Source: Kiloniella sp. EL199
Lineage (GTDB): Bacteria; Pseudomonadota; Alphaproteobacteria; Kiloniellales; Kiloniellaceae
Direction of reading: 5' to 3'
Length of the DNA stretch: 64,000 nucleotides
Assembly: GCF_900313065.1 (NCBI RefSeq)
Contig: NZ_OMPU01000010.1
Location: forward strand, 434,001 to 498,000
The notes below the pieces were generated by a model. That model had not been told where the DNA came from. It worked only from the letters and a program-made list of their open reading frames with translations, and did not search any database. The position numbers and the translations under genes are program-made. Each line of letters begins with the position of its first letter. Within the stretch, counting starts at the first letter, position 1. Positions 53,201 to 61,520 of the stretch are shown piece after piece.

Positions 53201-56200
53201 CCTGAGCGCAGACAGCGAAACAGCACTTTCTGTTCGTGTTTCTCAACACAGTGATCATGATTTTGATATAAATTATGGTGTAACAACACGTGATAATGCC
53301 CAAGATGAAGAGTTGTTGACAACAAACAACGAAACTACAGCCAAAGGTACATTACACGTAAATATTGAAGCTGTGGCTGATGGTGCCGAGTTGTCAAATG
53401 GCTATATTTCAGGGCCAGATGAACTTGTTGATGACGAAGGTCTGAAATCGGTTGAATTTAACAAAGACGGAAATGTTGTCTTAACATACAGTGAAGACGC
53501 CGAATCAGCTATATCAGATCATGGTGCTGGTGCGACAAATGAAACGCCGTTGACTGTTCAGGTCCGGGTTGATGCAGACTTGACTGATGATGACGGTTCA
53601 GAAGCCGTAACCCGGATTGTTATCAATAAAGGTGTCAGTGATGGTGTCTGGGTAAACACCTCTGTTGATCCTGCAGTAAATATTGCTGATGCGATTGCTG
53701 CTGAATCTGGTAACTATATTGTTAAAATTGATGGTTTTGATGCAGTTGCCACAATTGACGAGGACGGAAATCTTGTTCTTTCTTTCTCTGAAGAAGCTGA
53801 TGCCGCACACGTTGGCAAAGATATCTCAATAACAGATGAAATTGGTATCCAATTACCAATTGATGATAGTACTGATTTCCAAATTTCGATTGACGTTACA
53901 ACGTCCGAAGTCAACCCTGAAGGTGAAGTCAGGCATGAAGACTGCACCCATGAAATCAAAATTGATGTTGTCGTTGAAGGCGTTGTCGGAACTGCAAGAA
54001 TTGAACACGAAGCGTTTGACGGTGATGAATATTGCGGTCTTTCCAACCTTGGCTTTGTTGCAGATAGCTTAGAGACTATTGTTGAAAAACGTGACATTGG
54101 CTATGGAAACAATGCTATGCCGATTGACCGTGAGCGTTTCTTCTTTAACAAAAGCGAAAATGCTGGTGAGTTAAACCTTAAGGTTAAAGTCCTTGATTAT
54201 GATCGTAATGCGAAATTCCGCGATGATGTGAAAATTGAACTGCAAGAAGGTGAAACTATTACCGTTAAAGTCAGTGGCAATGGCACACCCATGGCAGCGA
54301 TTGTTGATGCTTATGGTAATCCAGTTACAGGCAGCGTCTTTAACGAAGCAGATGGTACCCTGACCTTTACTGCGGAAAGTAGTGGTCCGGTTCTGTTGAG
54401 CCTGTATAACACTGGTGCATCACCTGATACCAATGATGGCGGTACTTATTCTGTAAATTCACAGATTTCCATCGCACCTGGTATCCCAACATATGTCTTT
54501 GCGGAAGATGGTGACCCGGATACCGCAGACCAGGGCGCAGAAACTGGCCCATTGGTTATTGGCGCTAACTTCAACCTTCATACTGAAGATGGTAAGGGGC
54601 AGGATACAAACGATCCAACGCCATCTAACGATGACGACAACTCTGAAGCGATCACGGCGGTTAAACTGACGCTGACGGGGGCGCCTGATGGAACCGAGTT
54701 TGTTGTTGCAACGGATACTCCTGATGGGTCAACAGTCACCATTGATGGGTCGGTTTATACCGTTGCTATTGTCGGATCAGAGCTAACACTCACGCTTTCC
54801 TCTGGGACAGGTGCACAGAATATTGCTTTGGGTGATGTTGTATCTGTGAAGCTTCCGCAACATACGGATGATGATTTCCGCATGGATGTTGTGGTTGAAA
54901 CCACTGAATATGATGATGACGGTGGAGCCAGCCAGACAACAACAGCAACTGATGCAATGAAGATTGTCATCGATGCTGTGGCGGATACACCTTCGGCGAT
55001 TAATGAAGAGATCACACCGACTGTTAGCCTTGATGAGGAAGCAACTGTAACCATTCCTGTTGAAGTCAGCTTTGCCGATAATGATGGTTCAGAAACGCAT
55101 ACAATTGTTCTCAACGATATTCCGTCTGACTGGATACCTGATTTTAATCTACCGGATGGTGCGACATATAAGGTTGAGGAGGGAATAACTCCGGGTGATT
55201 CTTCACTGAAAACAACCTATAGCATCACAATCGACGTGACGTCCCTTGGTGCTGATGTTGATCTGGATCTTTCGTTTAATCCACAGGACTGGACATCTTC
55301 ACGCTGGGATGACGGTACAGCGCATGATGGTGGTGATGCATCAATCGGTATTGTGGCGAACGCCTATGAAACCGGCACACCTGATTCAGGCGTTGAGCCG
55401 AAAGATGCCAATAATCATGCGGAAAGCTCAACAGCTTATACTGTCAGTATTGCCGAAGATATCCCAACTGTTAAAAATACATTCATTCATTTGGATGAAA
55501 CTGAAGGGCTTCAGACCAACGCTGAAAAACGTGTTGAAAATAGTAAATACGAAGCACGTGTAACTGAGGGACAGGATAAAGTTTCTGCTGCTCTTATTGC
55601 CGCGGGCCTCAAAGTTGGAGATGTTGTTAGTTCCGGTTATCGTAAAGATAAAAATCGCATTGATATGGAAAGCGATGGTACAACAGATGCAAATCCAGCG
55701 GATCAGGATGGCCAGGAAAGCATTCAATTCTTTGCTTACGATGGAACACAAGATTCTGGATTAAACACAACTGCTGGCGAAGATATCTATCTCTTCACTT
55801 CCAGTGCTGATTCATCAGTCGTATTTGGCGTTATTAACCCTGTGATTGGTGAAGATGGAGAGCTGACTGGTGGGACTGTGGTTCTATCAGCAACGATCTC
55901 TTCCGACTTGGTTAATGAGAACAATGCAATCCACATGTATGTGGAACAGTATGAGAGCCTCGAGCATCCAAATGAAAACAGTCACAATGAATCTATCAAT
56001 CTAGATCTGAAATATTTCGTAACTGATGACGAAGGTGATCAAAGTGATACTGCGCGCCTACGTATCCAGTTCCGCGACGATGGTCCGACAATTGATGCTG
56101 AGAATGCCAAGATCGTTATTGATGATGACGATGTTCCGGGTGTTGATGGTAATCCGGGTGGTGTTGATGATGATGCTCCAGCGAATACGACTGGTACATT

Positions 56201-59108
56201 AAGCCACAATTACGGTGCCGACGAAGAAGGCGCAACAACACTTCTGCTTGATACAGGCGTAGCACCGGCTGGCTTTATCTATGAAGTCAATAGCGATGGC
56301 ACTGTTCTGACTGTTAAGCAGGGTGATGTTGCTGTGATGAGCATCACACTGGATGACACAACATCTGGTAACTATACCGTCACTCAGCTTAATCCGATCA
56401 AGCATCCAGAAGGCTCTGACGAAAACAACGTTGAATTTGTCTTTAACTATCGTGTGACCGATGGTGACAAAGATACTGTGGATGGAACACTTTCTGTATC
56501 TGTTGATGATGACACACCTGTTGTCACCGATGAATACGCTGGTCTTATCAAAGAAAAGCGTCTGGATGACAATAATCCGAATAACAGCACGGTAAGTGAT
56601 ACACTGGACATTGATTTTGGTGCTGACGGTGGATCTGTTACCGGTATTGAATTCAAAGGTTGGACTGATACAGAAGATAATGATCCTTCTGGTTCTATTC
56701 TTTATTCCGGGAAAGTAGCTGTTGTCTTTGCTTCCGAGGTTGTTGGCGATGAACTGATCTATACTGGATCTGCAAATGGTCAGGATGTGATCAAGGTGGT
56801 CATCAATCAGAAGACTGGTGAATACTCGGTGACACAGCTTGGTCCTGTTGACCATCCTGATATTTCTTATGATAGAGAACATGACGCCATTCCTGATGGT
56901 CAGTCACACAGCAATGACTATGATCCAATCACATTGCGGTTCGAATATACTGTAACTGATGGCGATGGGGATATTGCCTCTGCTGATCTGAATGTCGTTA
57001 TTGAAGATGATGAAGTTGATTCGAAAAGCGTTTTTGCTGATCGAAATGTCTTTATTGATGAAGCAACCTTAGTTGATAGCATTGATAATAACTCGTTTAT
57101 CACTGGTAAATTGGTGCTTGGTCTGGGTGCTGATGGTGGATCCGTTACTGATATCTGGTTTGATTCCTGGGAAGACTCGGAAGATGGTCGTCCAGATGGG
57201 CAAACCCTCACCTCAGGTGGTGTTCCTGTTGTTTTTGGGGACGCGGCAGATGATGGCGTCAACATAGTTCTTGTTGGTAAAGTTGGTGAACAGGAAATCG
57301 TTACTGTTACGATTAACAAAACGACTGGTGATTATAGAATTGAGCTTCAAGGGGCAATTGATCATCCTGATACTGGTGGTGGTCAATTTGATCCTGTGAC
57401 ACTAAGTTTCCGTTATGAAACGATTGATGGTGATGGTGATCAGGATATCAGCGCACTTGAGATCATCATCGAAGATGATCAATCAATTGCGGTCGCAGAT
57501 AATAACGATGCTGACGCTGTACAGGAAGATAGTGATCTAGTTGCTATTGGTAATGTCTTGGATAATGATACTATCGGTGCGGATGGTGCTGTCGTTACAA
57601 CAACTTCAGAACTGGTTGGTATTTATGGGTCTGTTACCATTGGTGCTGATGGTCAATACACATACAACCTGAATAATGCGGCAGATAATGTTCAGGCGCT
57701 TGCCGAAGGTGAAGTCGTTTATGATACCTTTAGCTATGAGATTGAAGATGGTGATGGCGATACTTCTACTGCAGAATTGAAAATCAAGATTACTGGCACA
57801 AATGATGCGCCCGTTGCTGTTGATGATATCGTCCTGACAAATGTTGCTGGTCCGGTTGATATTCCGGATTGGGCATTGACGCAGAATGATACTGATATTG
57901 ATGGTGATGCATTGATTGTCGATGATGTCAGCAACCCGGTTCATGCGACTGTTTCGCACGAGAGTAGCGCGAAGACGGTTACGTTTGAGCAGGATGTTGA
58001 TTTCCTTGGCTTTGACCAAGCAGGAGCTGATGGAAAAGCGATAGAAATAGCCAGTGGTATAGATGGACATACCTATTGGAGATTTGGTCCGTTTGACGGT
58101 ATCGTTAAATTTGAGTTGAATAGTGATCATGACTTAAATCCGGATAACCTCAACATTGCAACCGATCTTGATCGGGGAGACTGGATACGAGATCTTAGCC
58201 AGCCTGCTGATAAGGTGGTGCATAAAATTGATGTGTCTGGCGAAATACGAGATGCTGCTGACTTTGATAAAAGACGTAATGGCAGCATTAGAGAAAGGCA
58301 GGCTTTAGATAAAGATGCTTACGTTGTCCATCTGATGGCTGGGGAAATCCTATCTCTTGCAAGCTTTACTGATGCTAGTGGAATGCTCACAGTTAAACTG
58401 TTTGCGGAAAATGGTACCGAGATTTCTTTTGATGCAAGCTCACCATTTACCTCTGTAAATGGTGGAACGTACTATATCGATGTTGCTTCTAGTGATGATC
58501 TTGATAGTGAAGGTAATCGTTCCCGCGATTATGATATTGAACTAAATATTGACAGCACTGCACTTGTTGATTCGAGCTTTGATTACACAGTAAGTGACAA
58601 CATTGATACAGATGTTGCGACTGTTTCTGTTGATGTACAGGGCGGCGATACTGTTGAAGGTGCTGCTGGCGATGTGGATGAAATCCTTATCGGTGGTGCT
58701 GGAGCAGATACTTTGATTGGTAATGCTGGTGACGATACTCTTATTGGTAACGGCGGGGATGATATTCTCATCGGTGGTGCTGGTAGTGATATTTTGGTTG
58801 GTGGATCAGGTAAAGATATCTTTGACTTTGCTGGCCATGTCGTTGGAACCGATGTTGACGTTATTAAAGACTATATGTCAGGAGAGGGTGATGTGCTGGA
58901 TGTTAGTGATCTTGTTTCATTCACCGATGGTGCTGACGATATTGCAGACTTTATCCAGACAAGTATTGGGACGGATGGTCATACACATGTCAGCGTTAGT
59001 ACTGATGGTGGTACTTCCTATAAAGAAATCGCTATTCTTGAGAACGTCTCCCTAGGAGACACGATCAAAGTTGTATTGGATGATACTGAAATCGATTTCA
59101 CTGTATAA
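50244..59108 (+). CDS. giant type I-secreted RTX/VCBS adhesin, LapA-like
   Basis: A 2954-residue acidic, Asp-rich surface protein. Residues 1-160 resemble a LapA-type retention module and contain ETAAGAGAG with the TAAG (129-132) expected for a LapG-type protease cut. An Ig-like domain follows at about 205-345. A seven-repeat propeller-like block spans 349-776. Several Ig/cadherin-like domains run to about 1740, then three DUF5801-like repeats of about 160 residues (about 1936-2413), a VCBS-like repeat (about 2413-2526), a pre-peptidase-like region (about 2630-2790), five RTX nonapeptides (2817-2862) and a C-terminal type I secretion signal ending in DDTEIDFTV. The protein is probably retained on the cell surface for attachment. 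Five cysteines (218, 777, 818, 1234, 1264) are unusual for this class. No LapBCE/LapD/LapG genes lie in the window. Start ATG at 50244 follows AGGGG. Confidence 0.92.
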   Translation: MTDGFTKTDNETVSGEEVNDLLVGQASSALEITAPAAGETRTISLEKGQTVTLSFDATSATPVLEGNDFVLTFDSNGDGSADSRIVFQNLVENAQGADAPVLVIGGVELSSGLLIGQAQALAEGETLETAAGAGAGPQGGGGSVYNDNLGDLIDLLQAQEGLDGTGLESSLLADGGDILDPAEGILNISFETEIFGTEIDGQVFGGGFEDWDHRQDDCDDGHSPMQILVEFVPADNEDLVDLTISGIPEGALFFIGNPVDANGDFDPSAAEALVGGSITLTSAQLAEGIFLLPPENSDADIPLEFAATIFDKDSGNSATITAGATATIDAVVDKAVLNIDDSDEGPQSEVGDFVTIWGARYRGHLVAAEFDADDADNVLIDNRAPYMADPSIETLANGGFVAVWHDYSSGGGAAYQIKAQVFGVDGDPKGETFIVDNVDIFGDAYPDVAALSDGGFATVWVDRNSFHDVKHSSRDEELNDNQSTSLNDSLIVKIYQYNNAEEIKINIAQPDGYEAIGEPSITGLSGGGFVVAWTGETGGSYDDLNATDSDVYLQRFDASGNPVSDSGPVRIETPENADSKPDVTATADGGFILAWSKTDGDGNSVEIRRFSADSDGSSPAPVSINIDEPDVNYSNVEVTSLGNGGFAVVYGVSTDSDDVPRDPEDKRDRDPEAEKDHDIQVKVYDQNNDLVETVTIDLGVFAGSVGDPHVSSLDNGGFVVVWQAQGKEAGIVAQRFNVNGKPIDSDGNVLDEINPSLVSEGMSSGRANDPHVTEAPCDDIGATVTFAEDNATPVKDSGSDNSNDNEERKSDSIDNEVCYVDGEPIYPIGFNASIGEDRDGSEELTVINIGLVDQLLGEEDPRALGLEADGSSLERGDAQLWINQPVSEPDNDTPTDDIPTAKAVVADKTESVMLVDGAIIKIMGTWVDLDADGNVVVDGAGKPIVHSGFVNAQVLFGEDGTLSLNFDFDSEGEIVGNEGIRVWSVDLSADSETALSVRVSQHSDHDFDINYGVTTRDNAQDEELLTTNNETTAKGTLHVNIEAVADGAELSNGYISGPDELVDDEGLKSVEFNKDGNVVLTYSEDAESAISDHGAGATNETPLTVQVRVDADLTDDDGSEAVTRIVINKGVSDGVWVNTSVDPAVNIADAIAAESGNYIVKIDGFDAVATIDEDGNLVLSFSEEADAAHVGKDISITDEIGIQLPIDDSTDFQISIDVTTSEVNPEGEVRHEDCTHEIKIDVVVEGVVGTARIEHEAFDGDEYCGLSNLGFVADSLETIVEKRDIGYGNNAMPIDRERFFFNKSENAGELNLKVKVLDYDRNAKFRDDVKIELQEGETITVKVSGNGTPMAAIVDAYGNPVTGSVFNEADGTLTFTAESSGPVLLSLYNTGASPDTNDGGTYSVNSQISIAPGIPTYVFAEDGDPDTADQGAETGPLVIGANFNLHTEDGKGQDTNDPTPSNDDDNSEAITAVKLTLTGAPDGTEFVVATDTPDGSTVTIDGSVYTVAIVGSELTLTLSSGTGAQNIALGDVVSVKLPQHTDDDFRMDVVVETTEYDDDGGASQTTTATDAMKIVIDAVADTPSAINEEITPTVSLDEEATVTIPVEVSFADNDGSETHTIVLNDIPSDWIPDFNLPDGATYKVEEGITPGDSSLKTTYSITIDVTSLGADVDLDLSFNPQDWTSSRWDDGTAHDGGDASIGIVANAYETGTPDSGVEPKDANNHAESSTAYTVSIAEDIPTVKNTFIHLDETEGLQTNAEKRVENSKYEARVTEGQDKVSAALIAAGLKVGDVVSSGYRKDKNRIDMESDGTTDANPADQDGQESIQFFAYDGTQDSGLNTTAGEDIYLFTSSADSSVVFGVINPVIGEDGELTGGTVVLSATISSDLVNENNAIHMYVEQYESLEHPNENSHNESINLDLKYFVTDDEGDQSDTARLRIQFRDDGPTIDAENAKIVIDDDDVPGVDGNPGGVDDDAPANTTGTLSHNYGADEEGATTLLLDTGVAPAGFIYEVNSDGTVLTVKQGDVAVMSITLDDTTSGNYTVTQLNPIKHPEGSDENNVEFVFNYRVTDGDKDTVDGTLSVSVDDDTPVVTDEYAGLIKEKRLDDNNPNNSTVSDTLDIDFGADGGSVTGIEFKGWTDTEDNDPSGSILYSGKVAVVFASEVVGDELIYTGSANGQDVIKVVINQKTGEYSVTQLGPVDHPDISYDREHDAIPDGQSHSNDYDPITLRFEYTVTDGDGDIASADLNVVIEDDEVDSKSVFADRNVFIDEATLVDSIDNNSFITGKLVLGLGADGGSVTDIWFDSWEDSEDGRPDGQTLTSGGVPVVFGDAADDGVNIVLVGKVGEQEIVTVTINKTTGDYRIELQGAIDHPDTGGGQFDPVTLSFRYETIDGDGDQDISALEIIIEDDQSIAVADNNDADAVQEDSDLVAIGNVLDNDTIGADGAVVTTTSELVGIYGSVTIGADGQYTYNLNNAADNVQALAEGEVVYDTFSYEIEDGDGDTSTAELKIKITGTNDAPVAVDDIVLTNVAGPVDIPDWALTQNDTDIDGDALIVDDVSNPVHATVSHESSAKTVTFEQDVDFLGFDQAGADGKAIEIASGIDGHTYWRFGPFDGIVKFELNSDHDLNPDNLNIATDLDRGDWIRDLSQPADKVVHKIDVSGEIRDAADFDKRRNGSIRERQALDKDAYVVHLMAGEILSLASFTDASGMLTVKLFAENGTEISFDASSPFTSVNGGTYYIDVASSDDLDSEGNRSRDYDIELNIDSTALVDSSFDYTVSDNIDTDVATVSVDVQGGDTVEGAAGDVDEILIGGAGADTLIGNAGDDTLIGNGGDDILIGGAGSDILVGGSGKDIFDFAGHVVGTDVDVIKDYMSGEGDVLDVSDLVSFTDGADDIADFIQTSIGTDGHTHVSVSTDGGTSYKEIAILENVSLGDTIKVVLDDTEIDFTV
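51288..52571 (+). other. seven-repeat propeller-like block inside the adhesin
   Basis: Residues 349-776. Seven copies of a strand motif GGF(V/A)xxW...: VGDFVTIWGARY, GGFVAVWHDYS, GGFATVWVDRNS, GGFVVAWTGET, GGFILAWSKTD, GGFAVVYGVST and GGFVVVWQAQG. Each is followed by an xxVxRF/QxF-type strand (for example AQVFGVDG, LQRFDASG, AQRFNVNG). Copies 2-7 are preceded by a DPS(I/V)xxL-type strand, and the final NDPHVTEAP would supply this strand to copy 1, closing the ring. Confidence 0.72.
58692..58830 (+). repeat. RTX calcium-binding nonapeptide repeats
   Basis: Five near-identical nonapeptides of GGxGxDxLx type: GGAGADTLI, GNAGDDTLI, GNGGDDILI, GGAGSDILV and GGSGKDIFD. These form a calcium-bound parallel beta roll that aids folding after type I secretion. 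Confidence 0.93.
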
Positions 59109-59135
59109 TAAGAAACTTAAGACTTTGATTTATAT

Positions 59136-59168
59136 AAAGGGCGCCCATGAGGGCGTCCTTTTTTATGG
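59136..59168 (+). terminator. intrinsic terminator after the adhesin
   Basis: AAAGGGCGCCC with GGGCGTCCTTT (eleven pairs, one wobble) and the loop ATGA, followed by a T-run. Confidence 0.85.
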
Positions 59169-59388
59169 GTGTTGTCTTGTATTGATTGAAGCGTTTAATT
59201 TTATCGCGGTTTTACTTAATTCTTTTTTGTTGACGTCTTATGGATTGCTTCATTGCTTGTGCGTGGATAGCGCCAGATAACAAGTTCAAGATATTCGATG
59301 ATAAATGATTAAGCTTTGAATTTTGGTTTGAGGCCTAGTTGTATGTTGGTAAGCTCTTGGGTCCAAACCTAATTTTCTGGTGCAGGGC

Positions 59389-59868
59389 TTAATCTTTTTT
59401 GGAACTGTAATGATAGCGAAAATCACAATGACTTGCGCCTTCCATAATGGTTTGGCTGCGATTTAGCTTTATTTGCGGATCATAGCCTGTACAAAAAGTT
59501 CCGTCGCGGCTACAGGATAAAATGTGACCGATTTCACCTAAGCCCATTTCAGTGTACATTTCAGCAAAGCGACAGCGAGTCACGTTATAATCGACGTTAT
59601 TTTCATTTTCCTGAAGAATATCAACCTCAAGCGCACCATTTGCCATCCACTGTGGCAATAGAGCATGAAAACTTAATAGTGATGTGGGTTTTTCTTTGGC
59701 CTCTGCATAGGCTTTACCGTGTGAAATCGCATTCTTAACAATTGCATTCTTCAAAATTGACTTTGCCCGCTTAGAACCAATTTCGGCAACCATCTCATCA
59801 TAGATTGGCTTGATTATATTTGCCTCTATTCGACGCTGCTCTAGTATTGGTGAATCAGTTTTGCTCAT
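59389..59868 (-). CDS. ATC-hydrolase family protein
   Basis: A 159-residue protein of the L-2-amino-thiazoline-4-carboxylic acid hydrolase family (PF14196 type). Conserved segments are VTRCRFAEMYTEMGLGEIG, HILSCSRDGTFCTGYDP and HCDFRYHY, with three to four family cysteines. ATC hydrolase opens the thiazoline ring in cysteine production from ATC in Pseudomonas; many relatives have no known substrate. An MFS transporter gene lies 59 bp upstream on the same strand, so the two may cooperate. A weak ribosome site precedes the ATG at 59868. Confidence 0.82.
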   Translation of the reverse strand: MSKTDSPILEQRRIEANIIKPIYDEMVAEIGSKRAKSILKNAIVKNAISHGKAYAEAKEKPTSLLSFHALLPQWMANGALEVDILQENENNVDYNVTRCRFAEMYTEMGLGEIGHILSCSRDGTFCTGYDPQIKLNRSQTIMEGASHCDFRYHYSSKKD

Positions 59869-59927
59869 GTGCTATTCTGTTTTTCTATCTGGCACGTTTT
59901 TTTATGGATGATTATGGTATCGTGTTT

Positions 59928-61397
59928 TCAAATTACAGCGATGGTTTTCTGTGATTTATGTCTTAAATAAAGCCCCTCAATACAAGGAATCAGGGCGATG
60001 AGGATAGCAATGACCTGTGCGTAGAAGATAACGCGGTAGGCTTCGACTTCCTGCAGGCCATAAAGCTTGGCGCCCTGGTACACGATCTCGAGGATTTCGA
60101 GACCAAATTCAGTCCCAAACATAATCACCAGTGCGGGTAACAAAGCCATCACAGGATTACCGCGACATTCAGCCATAACAACGCCGACGATGACGGTGGT
60201 GACCAGTCCCATGCCTGCCTGAGCAACCATTTTTGAAGTGTAGAAAAAAGATGCATCAACGGGCAGGTCTGGATAGCGAATAAAACCGAGTGAACCGATG
60301 AGCAAGAGTAGAATGCCTGATAGTAATAACACGGGCATCAGACGGGGCCAACGAACAAAGAGGGCTCCACCAAGGGCAACAGCCGCAATCTGGGATGCAG
60401 CCCCCAAAGAGGCCCGATCTTCGATCAGGGTTGGGGCGCAGAGGTGCCTGATAAGATAGGCACCATCAAAGAAACCTGTCGAAGGAACTTCCAGGATAAA
60501 GAGGCCGATAAGTAAAAAGGTTGCTGTGGGGGGCAGGCCTTTTCGTTGTTTTTCATCCCCGATATTATTGAGGACATTTTGCTGTCTTTTCTTTTTGAGT
60601 TGCAATCCGGCAATTAACGCGATGACAAAGAATGCCCCCATAAAAGACAGGCTTATGGCCGAAATCACGCCAGCAAGAGAATTGGACAGGGTCCAGGCCT
60701 CAAAGGCAGCAATAGTAACAATGATAAAACCAATGGTTTGCCAATCAATCTTCTCGCTCGACAGGGTTTCCCTGTTGGTTGTCGAAGCGTTCGTTGTTTG
60801 AGTAGGGGATGATTTCAGGACAGTCTTGGTCAAGAAGAGGTAAATGACTGGAAAGATCGCAAAAATCAGAAAGTAATTCCCTGTACCAATATCCAGAGCC
60901 ACATACTTTACAAGCTGTGGTGTAATGAGAAAGGCAACAGGTTGTGCCGATGTCCAGATCGTGGTCAGGAAAACCCGTTCATGTTCATTATCCACATCGT
61001 TAATGGCAAGTTGTGCGATGGGGGCAAAGAAAGAGATAAAGAACCCGCCCAGTGCGAAGGTAATGATTACCATTAACTCGCGAACGAAGAGTGCAGGCCC
61101 TAATGTCATGGTCAGGCCTAGGGCCGCGTAACACCCTGCGGCCACCAAGGCCGAGACAGATGCTATCTTGTGTGCCCGTTGACGGGTTAGCAAAAAAGGG
61201 GCGACTGCCAGTGCCATAACGGAACTACCAATCAGCAGTTCGACGAGGATCTGGGTTTTGTCGACAGAGATATTCAGGAAACTGGCAAATTCGCCCTCGG
61301 AAACAAAAACTGTTGAGGTGACAACAGATTTCAATGCATTTCCGAGGAAGACAAAAGAGAGAATTGCCAGGCTGACAACACTAAACAACCTGTTCAT
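59928..61397 (-). CDS. MFS transporter
   Basis: A 489-residue inner-membrane transporter with about 14 hydrophobic segments. Residues 1-34 are one helix (LFSVVSLAILSFVFLGNALK), and the first half holds a FLLTRQRAHKIASVSALVAAG loop (helix 2-3 loop of MFS). The central linker (about 195-215, SSPTQTTNASTTNRETLSSEK) is polar. A second half runs from TATFLLIGLFILEVPSTGFF. No characteristic motif assigns a substrate. AAGGTG precedes the ATG at 61397. On the same strand, GMC-dehydrogenase subunit genes lie upstream and an ATC-hydrolase gene downstream. Confidence 0.8.
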   Translation of the reverse strand: MNRLFSVVSLAILSFVFLGNALKSVVTSTVFVSEGEFASFLNISVDKTQILVELLIGSSVMALAVAPFLLTRQRAHKIASVSALVAAGCYAALGLTMTLGPALFVRELMVIITFALGGFFISFFAPIAQLAINDVDNEHERVFLTTIWTSAQPVAFLITPQLVKYVALDIGTGNYFLIFAIFPVIYLFLTKTVLKSSPTQTTNASTTNRETLSSEKIDWQTIGFIIVTIAAFEAWTLSNSLAGVISAISLSFMGAFFVIALIAGLQLKKKRQQNVLNNIGDEKQRKGLPPTATFLLIGLFILEVPSTGFFDGAYLIRHLCAPTLIEDRASLGAASQIAAVALGGALFVRWPRLMPVLLLSGILLLLIGSLGFIRYPDLPVDASFFYTSKMVAQAGMGLVTTVIVGVVMAECRGNPVMALLPALVIMFGTEFGLEILEIVYQGAKLYGLQEVEAYRVIFYAQVIAILIALIPCIEGLYLRHKSQKTIAVI

Positions 61398-61440
61398 GAA
61401 GTTAACACCTTTTCACTAAGCACATGTCCGAAAATACATG

Positions 61441-61468
61441 CCCCGGAACATATACCCCGGAACATATG
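61441..61468. repeat. 14-bp tandem duplication
   Basis: CCCCGGAACATATA is followed by CCCCGGAACATATG (13 of 14 identical). It lies between the MFS start codon and the GMC gene's end. Confidence 0.93.
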
Positions 61469-61520
61469 CTCGGCTTGTCTTCCTGTTTATCACCGAAAAC
61501 TCTTTTCCCGATGGGGTTCG

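Noticed and set aside
56199-56882. Minus-strand frame opposite the adhesin repeats (227 codons)
   Set aside because: Repetitive Asp-rich coding sequence read backwards gives long frames with Ile/Ser-rich, unlike-protein composition.
59071-59280. 69-codon frame overlapping the adhesin end
   Set aside because: Spans the adhesin terminator; no start signal and no similarity.
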